From CAWDVH01 sp963805705 (GTDB lineage Bacteria; Actinomycetota; Actinomycetes; Streptosporangiales; Streptosporangiaceae), in NCBI GenBank assembly GCA_963805705.1, contig CAWDVH010000001.1:1736001-1800000 (forward strand): DNA of 64,000 bases. Reading direction: 5' to 3'. The notes under the pieces were generated by a model, which had not been told where the DNA came from, made no database searches, and saw only the letters and a program-made list of their open reading frames with translations. The position numbers were made by a program, and so were the translations under genes. How positions within the stretch are numbered: the stretch's first letter is position 1; each line of letters starts with the position of its first letter. Positions 51,550 through 62,195 of the stretch are shown piece after piece.

Positions 51550-52551
51550 TCACGCTGGAAGTCCTTGAGAGACTAAACCGCCCCGCGGGGCGGCACCAGG
51601 CACAGGCGCGTCCGACCGCAGCAAGCCCTCGGCCTTCAGCTGAGTCCACAGCCCTGAGGGTGGGTGAGCCTGGAGCAGCGCGGCGTTGCGCTCGACCTGC
51701 TCGGGTGAATGTGCGCCGGCGCAGATGCTTACAACGGCGGGATGGCCTAGCGGGAACGCCAGAGCCGCGGCGGGCAGCGAGCTGGCGTGCTGTTCGCAGA
51801 TGTCGGCGATCCGCACGGCACGCTGTACGAGCTTTGGCGGTACGTCGGCGTAGTTGTACCTGGCGTCGCGGGCGGGTATGCGGCGGGCAAGCAGTCCGCT
51901 GTTGAAGATGGCCGCCGCGATGACTCCGATGCCGCGCTGCTGGCACAGTGGCAAGAGCCCATCGAGCGCCGACTGCTCGAGCAGGGTGTACCGGCCAGCA
52001 AGCATCAGCAGGTCCATGTCGGTGTTCCGCGCGAAATCGGTCAGCATGGCCGTCTGGTTCATGCCGGCGCCGATCGCCGAGACCACGCCCTGGCTGCGGA
52101 GTTCTTCAAGCGCGGGATATGCGTGGCCGAGCACGTCGCGATAGTGATCGTCGGGATCGTGGAGGTAGACGATGTCCACCCGGTCAAGCTTCAGCCGCCC
52201 GAGACTCTCCTCGAGCGATCGCAGGACGCCGTCGCGGCTGAAGTCCCACACGCGCCGGTGCGTGGCGGGGACGTCGAAGCCGTCGCCGTCGCTGTAGTGC
52301 GGCTCGGGCAGCGGCTTGAGCAGGCGCCCAACCTTCGTCGACAGGACGTACTCGTCGCGCGGGCGCTCGGCCAGCGCCTCGCCGAGACGTCGCTCGGAGA
52401 GCCCAAGTCCGTAGTGGGGTGCGGTGTCGAAGGAGCGAATGCCGGCGCTCCATGCGGCGTCGACGGTCGCGCGGGCCTGCTCGTCCGGGATCGCGCGGTA
52501 CAAGTTTCCCAGCTGCGCACATCCGAGCGAGAGCTTGGTCAGCCCGGGCAT
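51550..52551 (-). CDS. Aldo/keto reductase (L-fucose/D-threo-aldose 1-dehydrogenase-like)
   Basis: The 333-residue (beta/alpha)8 oxidoreductase has the catalytic tetrad elements: Asp in IRSFDTAPHYGLGLSE (Asp and Tyr), Lys in VLSTKVGRLL and His in VDIVYLHDPDD. The LHDPDDH pattern resembles aldose 1-dehydrogenases that oxidise L-fucose, L-galactose or D-arabinose to lactones. The ATG at 52551 shares one base with the TGA of the KDG kinase gene (TGATG), so it is the last gene of the minus-strand catabolic operon. Unlike every other gene of the cluster it has no frameshift. Confidence 0.82.
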   Translation of the reverse strand: MPGLTKLSLGCAQLGNLYRAIPDEQARATVDAAWSAGIRSFDTAPHYGLGLSERRLGEALAERPRDEYVLSTKVGRLLKPLPEPHYSDGDGFDVPATHRRVWDFSRDGVLRSLEESLGRLKLDRVDIVYLHDPDDHYRDVLGHAYPALEELRSQGVVSAIGAGMNQTAMLTDFARNTDMDLLMLAGRYTLLEQSALDGLLPLCQQRGIGVIAAAIFNSGLLARRIPARDARYNYADVPPKLVQRAVRIADICEQHASSLPAAALAFPLGHPAVVSICAGAHSPEQVERNAALLQAHPPSGLWTQLKAEGLLRSDAPVPGAAPRGGLVSQGLPA

Positions 52552-53658
52552 CACCGCATTATCCGTGCGCTTGGCCGGTGCACCAGCCTGCGGACCTCGT
52601 CAAGTGTCGCTGTGGAGGTGTCGCCGGGCGTGGTCATCGCCAGCGCGCCGTGTGCGGCGCCGTACTCGACCGCTGCCGTGCAGGTCGCCTAGCTCGAGCA
52701 GTCCGTAGAGCAGCCCGGATGCGAAGCTGTCGCCGCCGCCGACCCGGTCGAGGATCTCCAGCGAGCGCCTGGGCGTCGCCTCGGCGAATCCGGTCGCGGC
52801 CGACCACGCGACGGCGCCCCAGTCGTTGACCGTCGCGCTGCGCACCGTGCGCAGGGTGGTGGCGACGACGGAGAGCGTCGGGATAGTGAGCGGTCGACCT
52901 CCGCGATCATCGTGCGGAAGCTCGCGGCCTCGAGTTCGCCGAGGTCGGGTCCGGTCCCCGGCACCTCGAATCCGAGGCAGGCGGTGAAGTCCTCCTCGTT
53001 GCCGAGCATGACGTCGACCAGCGGCGCCAGCCGCCGGTTGACCTCCTGCGCGGCGGCCTGTCCACCCGCTGCCTGCCACAGGCTCGGCCGGTAGTTCAGG
53101 TCGTAGGAGACGATCGTGCCGTGGGCGCGGGCGGCCGCGCATCGCCTCCTCGGCCAGCGCAGCGGTGGTCGGCGACAGCGCCGCGAAGATCCCTCCGGTG
53201 TGCAGGCACCGCACTCCGAGGCGGCCGAACAGCTGCTCCCAGTCGACGTCTCCGGGCGCGAGCATGCTGGCCGCGCTGTGGCCGCGGTCGGAGACGCCGA
53301 CCGCGCCGCGCACGCCGAAGCCGCGCTCGGTGAAGTTCAGCCCGTTGCGCGCCCGGCGGCCGACCCCGTCGAACGGCACCCAGCGCACGAAGCTGAGGTC
53401 GACGCCGCCTTGCGAGCATCAGGTCCTCGATCAGGCGTCCCACGTCGTTGTCGCACAGCGCGGTGACGATCGCGGTGCGCAGGCCGAAGCAGCGGCGCAG
53501 GCCGCGGGCGACGTTGTACTCGCCGCCGCCCTCCCAGACCCGGAACTGGCGGGCGGTGCGGACGCGCCCGTCGCCGGGGTCGAGCCGGAGCATCACCTCG
53601 CCGAGCGACACCAGGTCGTAGCGCGCACGTCGGAGGCGGGCCGGAAGCTGACGCTCAC
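52551..53658 (-). pseudogene. kdgK: 2-keto-3-deoxygluconate kinase (PfkB family), several frameshifts
   Basis: Pieces of one sugar kinase lie in all three minus-strand frames. N-terminus: VSVSFRPASDV, LVSLGEVMLRLDPGDGR, FRVWEGGGEYNVARGLRRCFG. Middle: GVRCLHTGGIFAALSPTTAALAEEAM and MLGNEEDFTACLGFEVPG. C-terminus: LEILDRVGGGDSFASGLLYGL (PfkB signature, catalytic Asp) and ALAMTTPGDTSTATLDEVRRL. I count at least five frame changes in 1.1 kb and no clear nonsense substitution. The GTG start overlaps the aldolase stop (GTGA) and the stop overlaps the reductase start. KDG kinase phosphorylates 2-keto-3-deoxygluconate or related acids for aldolase cleavage. Confidence 0.78.
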
Positions 53659-54312
53659 GCCGGCGCTCCTTCGGTCTGACGGGCCGCCGCGACGATCGCC
53701 ACGGCCTCGGCGGCGAGGCGGGTGATCTCGTCGAAGTCGCCCGCGCGCAGCAGCGTCCGCGGCGCGATCCAGCTGCCCCCGACGGCGGGCACCGCGGGAT
53801 GCCGCGCGTAGTCCGCCAGCTCGGCAGGCCCGATGCCGCCGGTCGGGACGAACCGCAGACCGGGGAACGGAGCCGCGAGCGCGTTCAGCCACCGCATCCC
53901 GCCGAGCGGCTGCGGCTGGGAACAGCTTGACCGTGTCGAGCCCCTCCCGCAGCGCGGCCATCACCTCCGACGGCGGTGGCGACGCCCGGGATCACCGTGC
54001 AACGCCGAGCTCGCGGCAGCGCCGCACGACCTCGGCGTCGAACCCGGGGGAGACGATGAACTGCGCGCCCGCACCGACGGCGCGGTCGACGTCGGCCGGG
54101 GTCGAGCGACGGTGCCGGCGCCGACGGTGAGCCGCGGGTCGCGGCGAGCAGCTCGAGCGCCCGGACCGCCGGCGCGGTACGGAACGTGACCTCCGCGACC
54201 GGCAGCCCGCCGCGCGATCAGGGCGTCGCCGAGCGCCGGCGCCGCTCCGCAGTCGTCGATCACGACGACGGGCACGACGCCGTACGCGCGCGATCAGGTC
54301 GAGCGCGCTCAT
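53655..54312 (-). pseudogene. eda: KDPG/KDPGal aldolase (Eda-like), several frameshifts
   Basis: Segments of the class I aldolase are spread over three frames: PVVVIDDCGAAPALGDALIA, DPRLTVGAGTV, GAGAQFIVSPGFDAEVVRRCRELG, EVMAALREGLDTVKLFPAAA (Schiff-base Lys in the VKLFPA motif) and LRFVPTGGIGPAELADYARHP. The order is that of Eda. The enzyme splits 2-keto-3-deoxy-6-phospho sugar acids to pyruvate and glyceraldehyde 3-phosphate. The ATG (54312) overlaps the SDR stop, and the stop overlaps the kinase start. At least four single-base indels are needed to restore about 215 codons. Confidence 0.78.
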
Positions 54313-55096
54313 CGGCCCAGCCATCCGCCATCGACGGCAGGACCGTGCCGTTGACGTAGTCGGAGGCCGCGAGGCGAGGAACACGGCCGCGCCGGCGATG
54401 TCCTCCGGCCGTCCCCAGCGGCCGGCCGGTATGCGGTCGAGGATCGCGCGGGCGCGGTCGGGATCGTCCCGCAGCGGCCGGGTGTTGTCGGTCGCGATGT
54501 AGCCGGGCGCGATCGCGTTGACATTGACGCCGGCGTGCGCCCACTCGTTCGCGAGGGCCTTGGTCAGGCCGGCGATCGCATGCTTGGCGGCGGTGTAGCC
54601 GACGACGTTGATCCCGCCCTGGAAGCTCAGCAGCGACGCGGTGAAGATGATCTTCCCGCTCGCCGCGCGCGGCCATTCCGGCGCCGATCGCCTGGGCGAG
54701 GACGAACGGCGCGGTGAGGTTGACCTCGAGCACGTCGTCCCAGGCTCGAGGTCGATGCTCCGCCGCCGGCGCCCGGTGGATCGTGCCGGCGTTGTTGACG
54801 AGGATGTCGACGGGACGATCGAGCTCGTCGAGGCGCCCGAGAGCCCGCGCACCGCGTCCCGGTCGCCGAGATCGGCGGGCATCGCCCAGAACCGTCGCCC
54901 GGCGGCCTCGACGCGGCGACGAGCCTCGCCGCCGTCCGGCTCGAGCGAAGCGCTGACCCCGATGACGTCAGCCCCGGCGCCAGGCGAGCGCCTCCGCGAT
55001 CGCCAGGCCGATGCCGCGGCGGGCACCGGTGACGACGGCCAGGCGGCCGTCGAGGGAGAACGTGACGGCCTGCTCGCCCGTCGGCGGCCGCGTCAC
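54309..55096 (-). pseudogene. KduD-like short-chain dehydrogenase, several frameshifts
   Basis: Reconstructed segments: LDGRLAVVTGARRGIGLAIAEAL (Rossmann motif), VDILVNNAGT-type piece, LSFQGGINVVGYTAAKHAIA (YxxxK), LANEWAHAGVNVNAIAPGYIATDNTRPL, RIPAGRWGRPEDIAGAAVFLAS and DYVNGTVLP..DGGWLGR. The pattern is closest to 2-keto-3-deoxygluconate 5-dehydrogenase and gluconate 5-dehydrogenase. Two 3' frameshifts are explained by loss of one G (CCGG to CCG near 54336, TCGGCGG to TCGCGG near 54371). The GTG start at 55096 overlaps the alcohol dehydrogenase stop. Confidence 0.78.
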
Positions 55097-56122
55097 TGGC
55101 TCGCCCGGCAGTCGATCAGCACCTTCATCACGTCGGCGCCGGACTCGAGCGCCTCGAAGGCCTCGGGCGTCCGTTCGAGCGGCTCGACCGCGGAGATCAG
55201 CTCGGCTGCCGGGATCGCGCCATCGGCCAGCAGCTCCACCGCCCGCTCGAAGTCGCGCCGCTCGTAGACCCGGGCGCCGATCAGCTCGAGCTCGCGCCAG
55301 AACACGCGGAACAGGTCGACCGGAACCGGCTGGTGTGGATCGCGACCACGACCAGCCGGCCGCGCACGCGCAGCGCGTGCGTCGCCGCTCTCGAGCCCGG
55401 CGGCGCTGCCGGATACCTCGAAGGCGACATCGGCGCCGGCGCCGCCGGTCCAGGGGTCGAGCGTCGACGCGATGTCACCGGTGCGCCGGGTCGATCGGTC
55501 CGCAAGCCCGAGCCGCGTGCGCCACCGAACGCCGGTAGCGGTTCGGCTCGGAGACGACGACCTCGCGCCCGCCGCGGCCGCCACGCACGCGATCAGCAGG
55601 CCGATCGGGCCGCCGCCGACCACCAGCACCCGCTCGCCGGGCGCCACCGCCGCCGCGCCGGACGTCATGCACCGCGACCGCCAGCGGCTCGGCGAGCGCG
55701 GCGGCTCGAGCCCGAGCCCGGCGGCAGGCGAACCAGCAGGCGCTCGGGCACCGTCCAGGACTGCTGCATCGCGCCGGCCGAGTCGATCCCGACGAAGACG
55801 AGGTTCTGGCAGACGTGCTGGTGCCCGGCGAGCGCACGCGGGGCAGCGACCGCACCAGTCGAGCGGCATCACCGTCACGCGGTCGCCGGGCGACCAGCCG
55901 GCTGACGCCCTCCCCGACCGCGGCGACGGTGCCGGACATCTCGTGGCCGATCACGGCGGGGATGTCGACGCGCCCGTCCATCGCGCCGTGCTTGATGTGC
56001 AGGTCGGTGCCGCAGATGCCCACGTAGGCGACCTCGAGCCGCACCTCGCCCGGCCCGGGCGGCTGCGGCTGGCGCTCGCTCGAGACGGAACGTCTCGTTA
56101 CCGACGTACAGCGCTGCCAGCA
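55093..56122 (-). pseudogene. Zn-dependent alcohol dehydrogenase (sorbitol/threonine DH-like), several frameshifts
   Basis: Pieces of a medium-chain dehydrogenase: MLAALYVGNETFRLERAP, LEVAYVGICGTDLHIKHGAM (catalytic Zn Cys), IPAVIGHEMSGTVAAVGEGV (GHE), DWCGRCPACARR (structural Zn), GERVLVVGGGPIGLLIACVAAAAGA (NAD motif), FRVFWRELELIGARVYERRDFERAVELLADG and EALESGADVMKVLIDCRA. The family oxidises secondary alcohols of polyols or sugar acids. About six indels interrupt it. It is in the middle of the minus operon, its stop overlapping the SDR start (GTGA). Confidence 0.77.
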
Positions 56123-56149
56123 TCGGTGCTCCGTGGTGTGGAAGGCGGG

Positions 56150-56991
56150 CCCGCAGGCCGTACGTCGCCATCGCGGTGCCGCTCAGCACCGCGGCCCGTT
56201 GTCTGCGCGGGCAGCTGCCCGATGACGTCGAGCACGACGTCAAACCACTGCCCGGCCGTTGCCGCGAGGGTCACAACCGGCCAGTCGCTGGCGATCATGC
56301 ACCGCTCCGGGCCGAACACCTCAAGCGCGTGCTCGAGGTAGGGGCGCACGTCGGCGGCGGCCCATCCGGGGGCCGCCTCGGTCGCCAGCCCGGACAGCTT
56401 GCAGGCGACATTCGGGAACGAGGCGATCCTCGCGAGATCGCCGCGCCAGGGGTCGAGCTGGCCGCTTGCCACCGGCGGTTTGCCCAGGTGATCGAGCACG
56501 AAGGAGGTCTGCGGGCATGCCTCGAACGAGCGACGCGACCGCGGTCAGCTGATCATGCGTGGCACACAGGTCGAACGTCAGACCCCATTCGGCCAGCAGC
56601 CGCAGACTCCGCCGATCAGCGCTTGCCGGTGATCTCCTCGCGCGGGCGGCCCTGCAGCAGCCACCGCACGCCAACGACCAGAGGTTCGGCGGCGACCGCC
56701 GCCAGGCCCGGCTCAGCCGCGCGGCCCCGGTGCAGCGGCGCATACGCGACGATGCCGCGGATCGAGCGAGTGATCCCGGGCCATGTCTGCGACCCAGCGG
56801 ACCTCGTCGAGCGCCTCGTCGTCACGGCAGTCAGCCTGCACGAACACCGCGCCGACCAGCTCATGGCGCACCAGCGTCGAGATCCTCAGGCCCGAAGCGC
56901 CGCCGCAGCGACGGATGCGCGGCGAGCCAGTCATGGTGCCGCGCGCGTGGGATCCCAGAAGTGCAGATGGGCGTCAGAGCAGCTGAGTCAT
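56150..56991 (-). pseudogene. Amidohydrolase-2 family lactonase (L-fuconolactonase-like), several frameshifts
   Basis: Reconstructed pieces: MTQLL, then DAHLHFWDP (start ATG at 56991), HDWLAAHPSLRRRFGPEDL, LVGAVFVQADCRDDEALDEVRWVADM, IRGIVAYAPLHRG, LVVGVRWLLQGRP, FDLCATHDQL, FVLDHLGKPP, DLARIASFPNVACKLSGLATEA and CMIASDWPVV, ending near AVLSGTAMATYGL. This is the COG3618 family of sugar lactonases (fuconolactonase, galactonolactonase-like) and related hydrolases. Its natural stop is not visible, so the 3' end is approximate. It fits the step after an aldose 1-dehydrogenase. Confidence 0.75.
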
Positions 56992-57005
56992 TGCCGTCGG
57001 TCGCG

Positions 57006-57717
57006 CTAGGCCGCTTGAGCTTGCGAAGCGTCCACGTGCCCCTGATGTGCTCTTGCATCGCGGCGGCGGCACCGTCCGCGTCGTGCCGAGCAGTTGCTCG
57101 TAGATCGCGACGTGGCCGCGATGTGCCCGCCGGATGTCTTCTTCGTCCGGCGCCGGGTTGTACCGGCTGCTCGCGCGGGCGTGCGGGTGGATCGCGCGGA
57201 TGATCGACCGGCCGAGCCGGTTCCCGGAACAGCGCATGATGAAGTCGTGGTACCGGGTGTCCGTTTCCTGGTAGCCGGGCGGATCTTGCGACTGGATGCC
57301 CGCAACTCGCTCAAGAGCGCGCTGAGCTCAGCCAGGTCGGAGTCGCTCATCGAATTGCTCGGCTGTCCTGGCCATGTCCGAACTCGAGCGCGACCCGAAC
57401 ATCCACGAGTTCATCGAGGATCTCGCATCGTGCCATCGAGCACGGATCGTCGCCTCGAGCACGACCGGGTCGAGCAGATTCCATTCGTCAGGCGGGGTGA
57501 TCGTCGTCCCATGGCCCTGCCGGGCGCGCGCGAGGCCCTTCTCTTCGATCGCCTTGAGGGCTTCTCGCACAACGGAGCGGCTGACATCGAATGACTGGCA
57601 CGAGCACAGGCTCGGGTGGAAGCAGGCTCCCGGACGGATAGCGGCCAGAGACGATCTCGTCGACGAGAACGTGACCACAACGACGCTCAGCCGCGCCGGC
57701 CGGCCGGCGAGCGACAT
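57006..57717 (-). pseudogene. GntR/FadR-family (FCD) regulator, several frameshifts
   Basis: N-terminal pieces HVLVDEIVSGRYPSGSLLPPE and SFDVSRSVVREALKAIEEKGL plus ARARQGHGTTITPPDEWNLLDP give a GntR winged helix; C-terminal pieces (FIMRCSGNRLGRSIIRAIHPHAR, DIRRAHRGHVAIYEQLLG) match the FCD ligand domain. The frame changes at least three times. ATG at 57717 (MSLAGRPARLS) is the most plausible start. It is divergent from the dehydratase gene, with a palindromic region between them, and is the likely repressor of the whole cluster responding to a sugar acid. Confidence 0.72.
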
Positions 57718-57807
57718 CGACGGGCCACGCGTGGTCCGTCGGCGGGCAGGGGCTGCCGGCCGTCGGCGGGAGGAGTCGCTCACGATCGAGCGAGCATAAC
57801 AGAACTG

Positions 57808-57853
57808 CATACGTCTGACTAAGTTGACATACGACTGACGTATGATGTATTAC
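57808..57853. promoter_or_regulatory. Divergent promoter/operator of the sugar-acid cluster
   Basis: A consensus -35 TTGACA (57824-57829) and a -10-like TATTAC (57848-57853) are 18 bp apart and face the dehydratase gene, whose ATG (57864) lies only 10 bp beyond. CATAC (57828-57832) and GTATG (57840-57844) form an inverted repeat inside the promoter, and another CATACG starts at 57808. This is a plausible GntR operator overlapping the promoter. Confidence 0.6.
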
Positions 57854-57863
57854 TTGGGCCGCA

Positions 57864-59004
57864 ATGCGGATCACGCACCTCGAGAGCCTACTCCGTCCCG
57901 ATCGCGGGCGTACAGCCTCCGTTCGCCTGGCGGCAAGGGCTGCGGGGCGCACCGCCGGACGGTGAGGGCGCAGTGCTGCGGATCGGCACCGACTCGGGCG
58001 CGGAAGGCGTCGCGCTCGCTCCCCGACGCGGAGCGGGCAGAGATCCTTCAGGACATCGTCGAACGCGTGTCCTGCGCGACGAGCTGGTCGGGGCGGACCC
58101 GCTGCAGCGGGAGTGGCTGTGGCACCGCCTCTGGGAGATGGACCGTACCGAGGAGCTCCCGCTGTACATCCTCGGCCTCGTCGACACCGCGCTGTGGGAC
58201 CTGGCTGGCCGCGTCGCGAACCAGCCGACCTGGCAGCTCCTGGGCGGCTTTCGCCGCGTCGATCCCGGCGTACGCGCTCGACGGTGACGTTCGCGACGGT
58301 CGAGGAGTACCTCGATGTGATCACGCAGTGCCTCGAGCTTGGCTACCCCGCGATCAAGCTGCACGCCTGGGGTGATGCGCGCGCCGACGCGCGGCTATGC
58401 CTGGCCGTGCGCGAGCACGTCGGGCCCGACGTTCCGCTGATGTATGACGGGTCGGCCGGTTTCGACCTCGCCTGACGCGGTGTATCTCGGCGACGCGCTC
58501 GCCGATGCCGGCTATCTCTGGTACGAGGAGCCGATCCGGGAGTTCAGCGTCACGGCCTACAAGTGGCTGAGCGAGCGCGTGCGGGTGCCGCTGTGCGTCG
58601 CGGAGACCTCCGACGGCGTCCACCTGAACACCGCGGATTTCATCGTCAGCGGAGCCGCGTCGTTCGTGCGCACGAGCGCCGAGCTGCGCGGGGGGATCAC
58701 CGGCGCCATGCGGATCGCCCACCTCGCCGACGCCTTCCGGCTGCGAGCCGAGGTGCACGGGATGGGCAACTACTCGCAGCACCTCTGCATGGCCATTCCC
58801 AACACGACGTACTACGAGTCGCTGGTGACGTCGACCGAGGTCACCCGCGAGGCCGTGGTCGACGCGTGCGGACTGGTCCACGCCCCTGACGGCATCGGGA
58901 TGGGCCTGCCCGCCGGGCCCGACTACCCGCCGGAGCTCAGTCACCTGGTCATCGATGCTGCGCAAGTCGGCGGCCATCCTGTAACACGGAGGAGAGAAGC
59001 ATGA
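57864..59004 (+). pseudogene. Mandelate racemase/enolase-superfamily sugar-acid dehydratase, several frameshifts
   Basis: Starts MRITHLESLLRP, then VQPPFAWRQGLRG, LRIGTDSGAEGVA, LPLYILGLVDTALWDLAGRV, PTWQLLGG, YPAIKLHAWGD (KxH motif), VPLMYDGSAGFD (metal Asp), YLWYEEPIREFSV (metal Glu), VPLCVAETSDG (metal Glu) and LRAEVHGMGNYSQHLCMAIPN (catalytic His region). The final 560 bp are in one clean frame; the first half changes frame about four times. Such enzymes dehydrate galactonate, fuconate, rhamnonate or similar acids to 2-keto-3-deoxy acids. It is the first gene of the plus operon, with a very short leader. Its TGA overlaps the next ATG. Confidence 0.8.
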
Positions 59005-60390
59005 GAGTTTTCGGAGAGTCCGCACATCGCTGCGGCCCTTGCGTGCGCGGCTGAGGCGGACGCTGCTCACATCGCTGGCTCTGGCCGCGGATCGCCGTCG
59101 CCGCGGCCTGCAGTAGCAGCAGCAGCACTCCATCGACGCAGCGCACCCCGGGCGGTCGGCGTTCGACTCTACCGTCTGGGTTGACTGCGGTCCGCCTGCC
59201 GGTGGCGCAGGCGTACGCCGAGGCGCATCCGAACGTGAACGTGCACATCGTCACGTTCGACGGCGATGCCAACGGCGCGACGACGTTGCAGGCGAAGATC
59301 CAGCTGTGGAACCGGACCGGCAGCGGCTGGCCGGATGTGATCTTCAGCGAGCAGGTCAACGACCCGATCTGGATGGCGCAGGCGCCGTTCGACTTCGCCG
59401 GAACCGGTCAAGGGCCTCATCCCGGCGAGCATGCTCAGCCAGTGGCCCGCAGCCGTCGACCGCCCAGTGCACGATCAACGGCACGCGGTCTGCGTCCAGG
59501 ACAACCTCGCCCAGGACGTGCTCTGGGTCAACACGAAGCTGATGAACCAGTTCGGCTACACGGTCCCGACGACGTGGCAGCAGTGGGCGGCGATCGGCCA
59601 GAAGGTCGCGACGCAGCATCCCGGCTACATCATCGGGACCAGCGGGGAGTCGTTCGGCCACTGGATCTACCTCTGGGCCAACCAGTGCCCGCTCCAGCAG
59701 GTGCAGGGAGCGGACAGCTCCTGATCAACTCCGCGGATGTGCACTGCACCGAGATGGCCAGGCTGCTCGACCCGCTGATCAAGAACGGGACGGTGCCGCC
59801 GCTGAGCGTATTCACGCGCCGACTTCGCCAAGAAGTACGGCGGAGCGAACGACAAGATCCTGATGATGCCGGGGCCGAGCTGGTACGCGCTCGCCGTCTT
59901 CGTAGCGACGCTGCAGCTCCCGGCCGGGGAGATGACGGCAGCGACGCCGCTGCCGTGGGGGAGCGAGACGCCGGTCACGACCGGCCAGGTCGGTGGCGGC
60001 CCTGGATCATCTCGAGGCACTCCGCAGAACCTCGGCGGCCGCTGCGGACTTCGTCAAGTGGGCCACGACGGTCTTCAATCCGCCCCCACCAGCCCGGACT
60101 CGAGGCCCGGTTACCCGGCCTACCCGCCGCTCGCCAAGACCTGGCTGGCGAGCCTGGCCACGAACCCCTACTTCGCCGCCGATCCGACGCCGGCGCTCAA
60201 GGCGGCCGCCGGCTAGATCTGGAAGGGGTGGAACCTCGTCACCTATCCGGACCAGCCCGTCTGGTCCAACACGGTCGTCACGGGGCTGATCGCCAGGAAG
60301 TCGCTGAGCTCGCTGCTGCCGGCCGTTCGGCAACGCCCTCGCGCAGGCGGCTCAGGCGGCCGGGTACAGGTCGTCAAACTGACGACGTGA
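59001..60390 (+). pseudogene. Carbohydrate ABC transporter substrate-binding lipoprotein, many frameshifts
   Basis: An ATGA overlap gives the start. A lipoprotein signal (LLTSLALAA followed, one base shifted, by IAVAAACSSSSSTP) precedes the family 1 solute-binding fold: QAYAEAHPNVNVHIVTFDGDANG, LQAKIQLWNRTGSGWPDVIFSEQ, VLWVNTKLMNQFGYTVPTTWQQW, PGYIIGTSGESFGHWIYLWANQ, GANDKILMMPGPSWYAL and terminal segments near YPDQPVWSNTVVTG. At least six indels interrupt the 1.39 kb. The proposed stop (60388-60390) overlaps the permease GTG. The ligand is probably the sugar, oligosaccharide or sugar acid degraded by the divergent operon. Confidence 0.72.
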
Positions 60391-61313
60391 CGTCGCAGCT
60401 CTGACCCCGGCGGTCGCGGAGGCCACGCGAAAGCGTGGCCTCCGCTTCGCGCTGCTCTAGGCGCGGGGCTTGCCGTTCGTCCTGCCGTACCTGCCGTTCC
60501 TGATCGCTGTTCGGCATCGCGCCGATGATCTACGCGCTCGACCTCGCGTTCACGAACGTCAACGGCGGCTGGGCCGGCTTCCACAACTTCGTGCGGACGT
60601 TCGACGACTTCCGCTTCGTGCCCGCGTTCGAGCACGTCCTCGTCTACACGGGCGTCTGGCTCGTGGCGCTCGTGATGTTCGTCGTCGGGCTGGCGCTCCT
60701 GCTGCACGGCCGCGCGAACCGGGTCTCGTCGACCTTCCGCTTCCTCTTCTACATGCCGGGCGCGCTGGCCGGCGCGGCGTCGGTCCTCGTCTGGCTCTTC
60801 ATGCTCGATCCGGACGTCAGCCCCGGCGCGTTCCTGCTGCAGCACGTGTTCGGGGCGCAGCTGTTCGTCCAGTCGATCGCGCCCGGGAACCTGCCGTTCA
60901 TCTTCGCGATGATCGCGTTCTGGACCGGCGCCGGCGGCTGGATCGTCGTCATGTACGGCGCGCTGAACACGATCCCGCACGATCTCGAGGAGGCCGCGCG
61001 CATCGACGGCGCCGGCCCGTTCACGATCGCGCTGCGGCTGAAGCTGCCGCTGATCCGCAAGTGGATCGCCTACATGGTGATCCTCTCGTTCGCGACCGGC
61101 ACGCAGCTCTTCGTCGAGCCGCAGCTCGTGCAACAGGCGAGCCTCGGCCTCGTTCCCGACACGTGGTCATCGAACCAGCTCGCCTACCAGCTGGCCTTCC
61201 GGTATGGGGATTTCAACGGCGCCGCCGCCATCTCCGTCGACCTGCTCGCGATCGGGCTGCTCGCCGCGGTGCTGATCGTCACCCGCACCGGACTGTTCAG
61301 GACGGAGGACTGA
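60387..61313 (+). pseudogene. Carbohydrate ABC permease (MalF/UgpA type), 5' frameshifts
   Basis: From 60525 onward one clean frame encodes six-helix permease sequence ending with the EAA-type motif HDLEEAARIDGAGPFTIALRLKLPLI (EAA-x3-G loop contacting the ATPase). The 5' end (VTSQL, then TPAVAEATRKRGLRFALL and GLPFVLPYLPFLIA) is in other frames, requiring about three indels, so the gene is broken only at its start. It overlaps the second permease by TGATG. Confidence 0.8.
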
Positions 61314-62192
61314 TGCGGTTCGCGGCGCTCAGCTCGGCGTTCGGCTCGTGATCCTCGCTGGTGTTCGCCGTCTTCTTCGTGGTGCCGATCCTCTGGCTGA
61401 TCCTCGCCCCGACGAAGACCGACGCCGCGCTCGTCACGAGCAGCCCGCTCTCGTTCGGCAGCTTCCACCAGGTCGCACTGGCCTGGCAGCACCTCGACGC
61501 CTTCAGCAACCACATCTTCCGCACCTGGATCGGCAACTCGCTGCTGTACGCGTTCAGCGCGACGGCGATCGTGCTGGTGACGGCGATCCCGGCCGGCTAC
61601 GGGCTCGCGCTTGGCACCTTTCCCGGCCGGAGGCTGGTGCTGATGCTGACGCTCGTCGTGATGATCATGCCGGCCGCCGCGCTCGTGCTGCCGATCTTCC
61701 TCGAGCTGAACGCGCTGCACCTGATCGGGAGCGTGCTCTCGGTGATCCTGCCGTTCTCGTTCTTCCCGTTCGGCGTGTATCTCGCCTACATCTACTACGC
61801 GACGGCGATCCCACCCGACCTGCTCGACGCGGCGCGCGTCGACGGCTGCAGCGAGTGGCAGACGTTCCGCCACATCGCGCTGCCGCTGGCGAAGCCCGTG
61901 ATCGCGCTGGTCTTCTTCTTCAGCTTCGTCGCGGACTGGAACAACTTCTTCCTGCCCTACGCCGTCCTCGCGGACTCGTCGCAGTACCCGATCCAGGTCG
62001 GTCTCTCGGATCTGCTGTCGTCGACGCCATCGTTCAACCCGGCGGTCGGGCGGTGGCGGTCAGCAGGTGAACATCTTCCGGCCGGAGCTGGCGCTCGCGA
62101 CCGTGCTCGCGGTCGTGCCCGTGGCGATCGTCTTCCTCTTCTCACAGCGCGCTCTCGTGCGAGGTCTGGTCAGCGGAGCGGTGAAGGAGTGA
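61313..62192 (+). pseudogene. Carbohydrate ABC permease (MalG/UgpE type), two frameshifts
   Basis: MRFAALSSAFGS begins at the overlap ATG; after an indel near 61350 the frame VFAVFFVVPILWLILAPTKTDAAL continues through six helices with PPDLLDAARVDGCSEWQTFRHIALPLAKPV (EAA loop). A second indel near 62045 (GTCGGGCGG for GTCGGCGG) shifts the end, which otherwise reads QQVNIFRPELALATVLAVVPVAIVFLFSQRALVRGL and stops at 62190-62192. Confidence 0.8.
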
Positions 62193-62195
62193 AAC

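Noticed and set aside
60418..60443. Perfect 11-bp hairpin with GAAA loop as a terminator between binding protein and permease
   Set aside because: The bases fall inside the reconstructed permease N-terminus (ATRKRGLRF), have no T-tract, and the operon continues across them.
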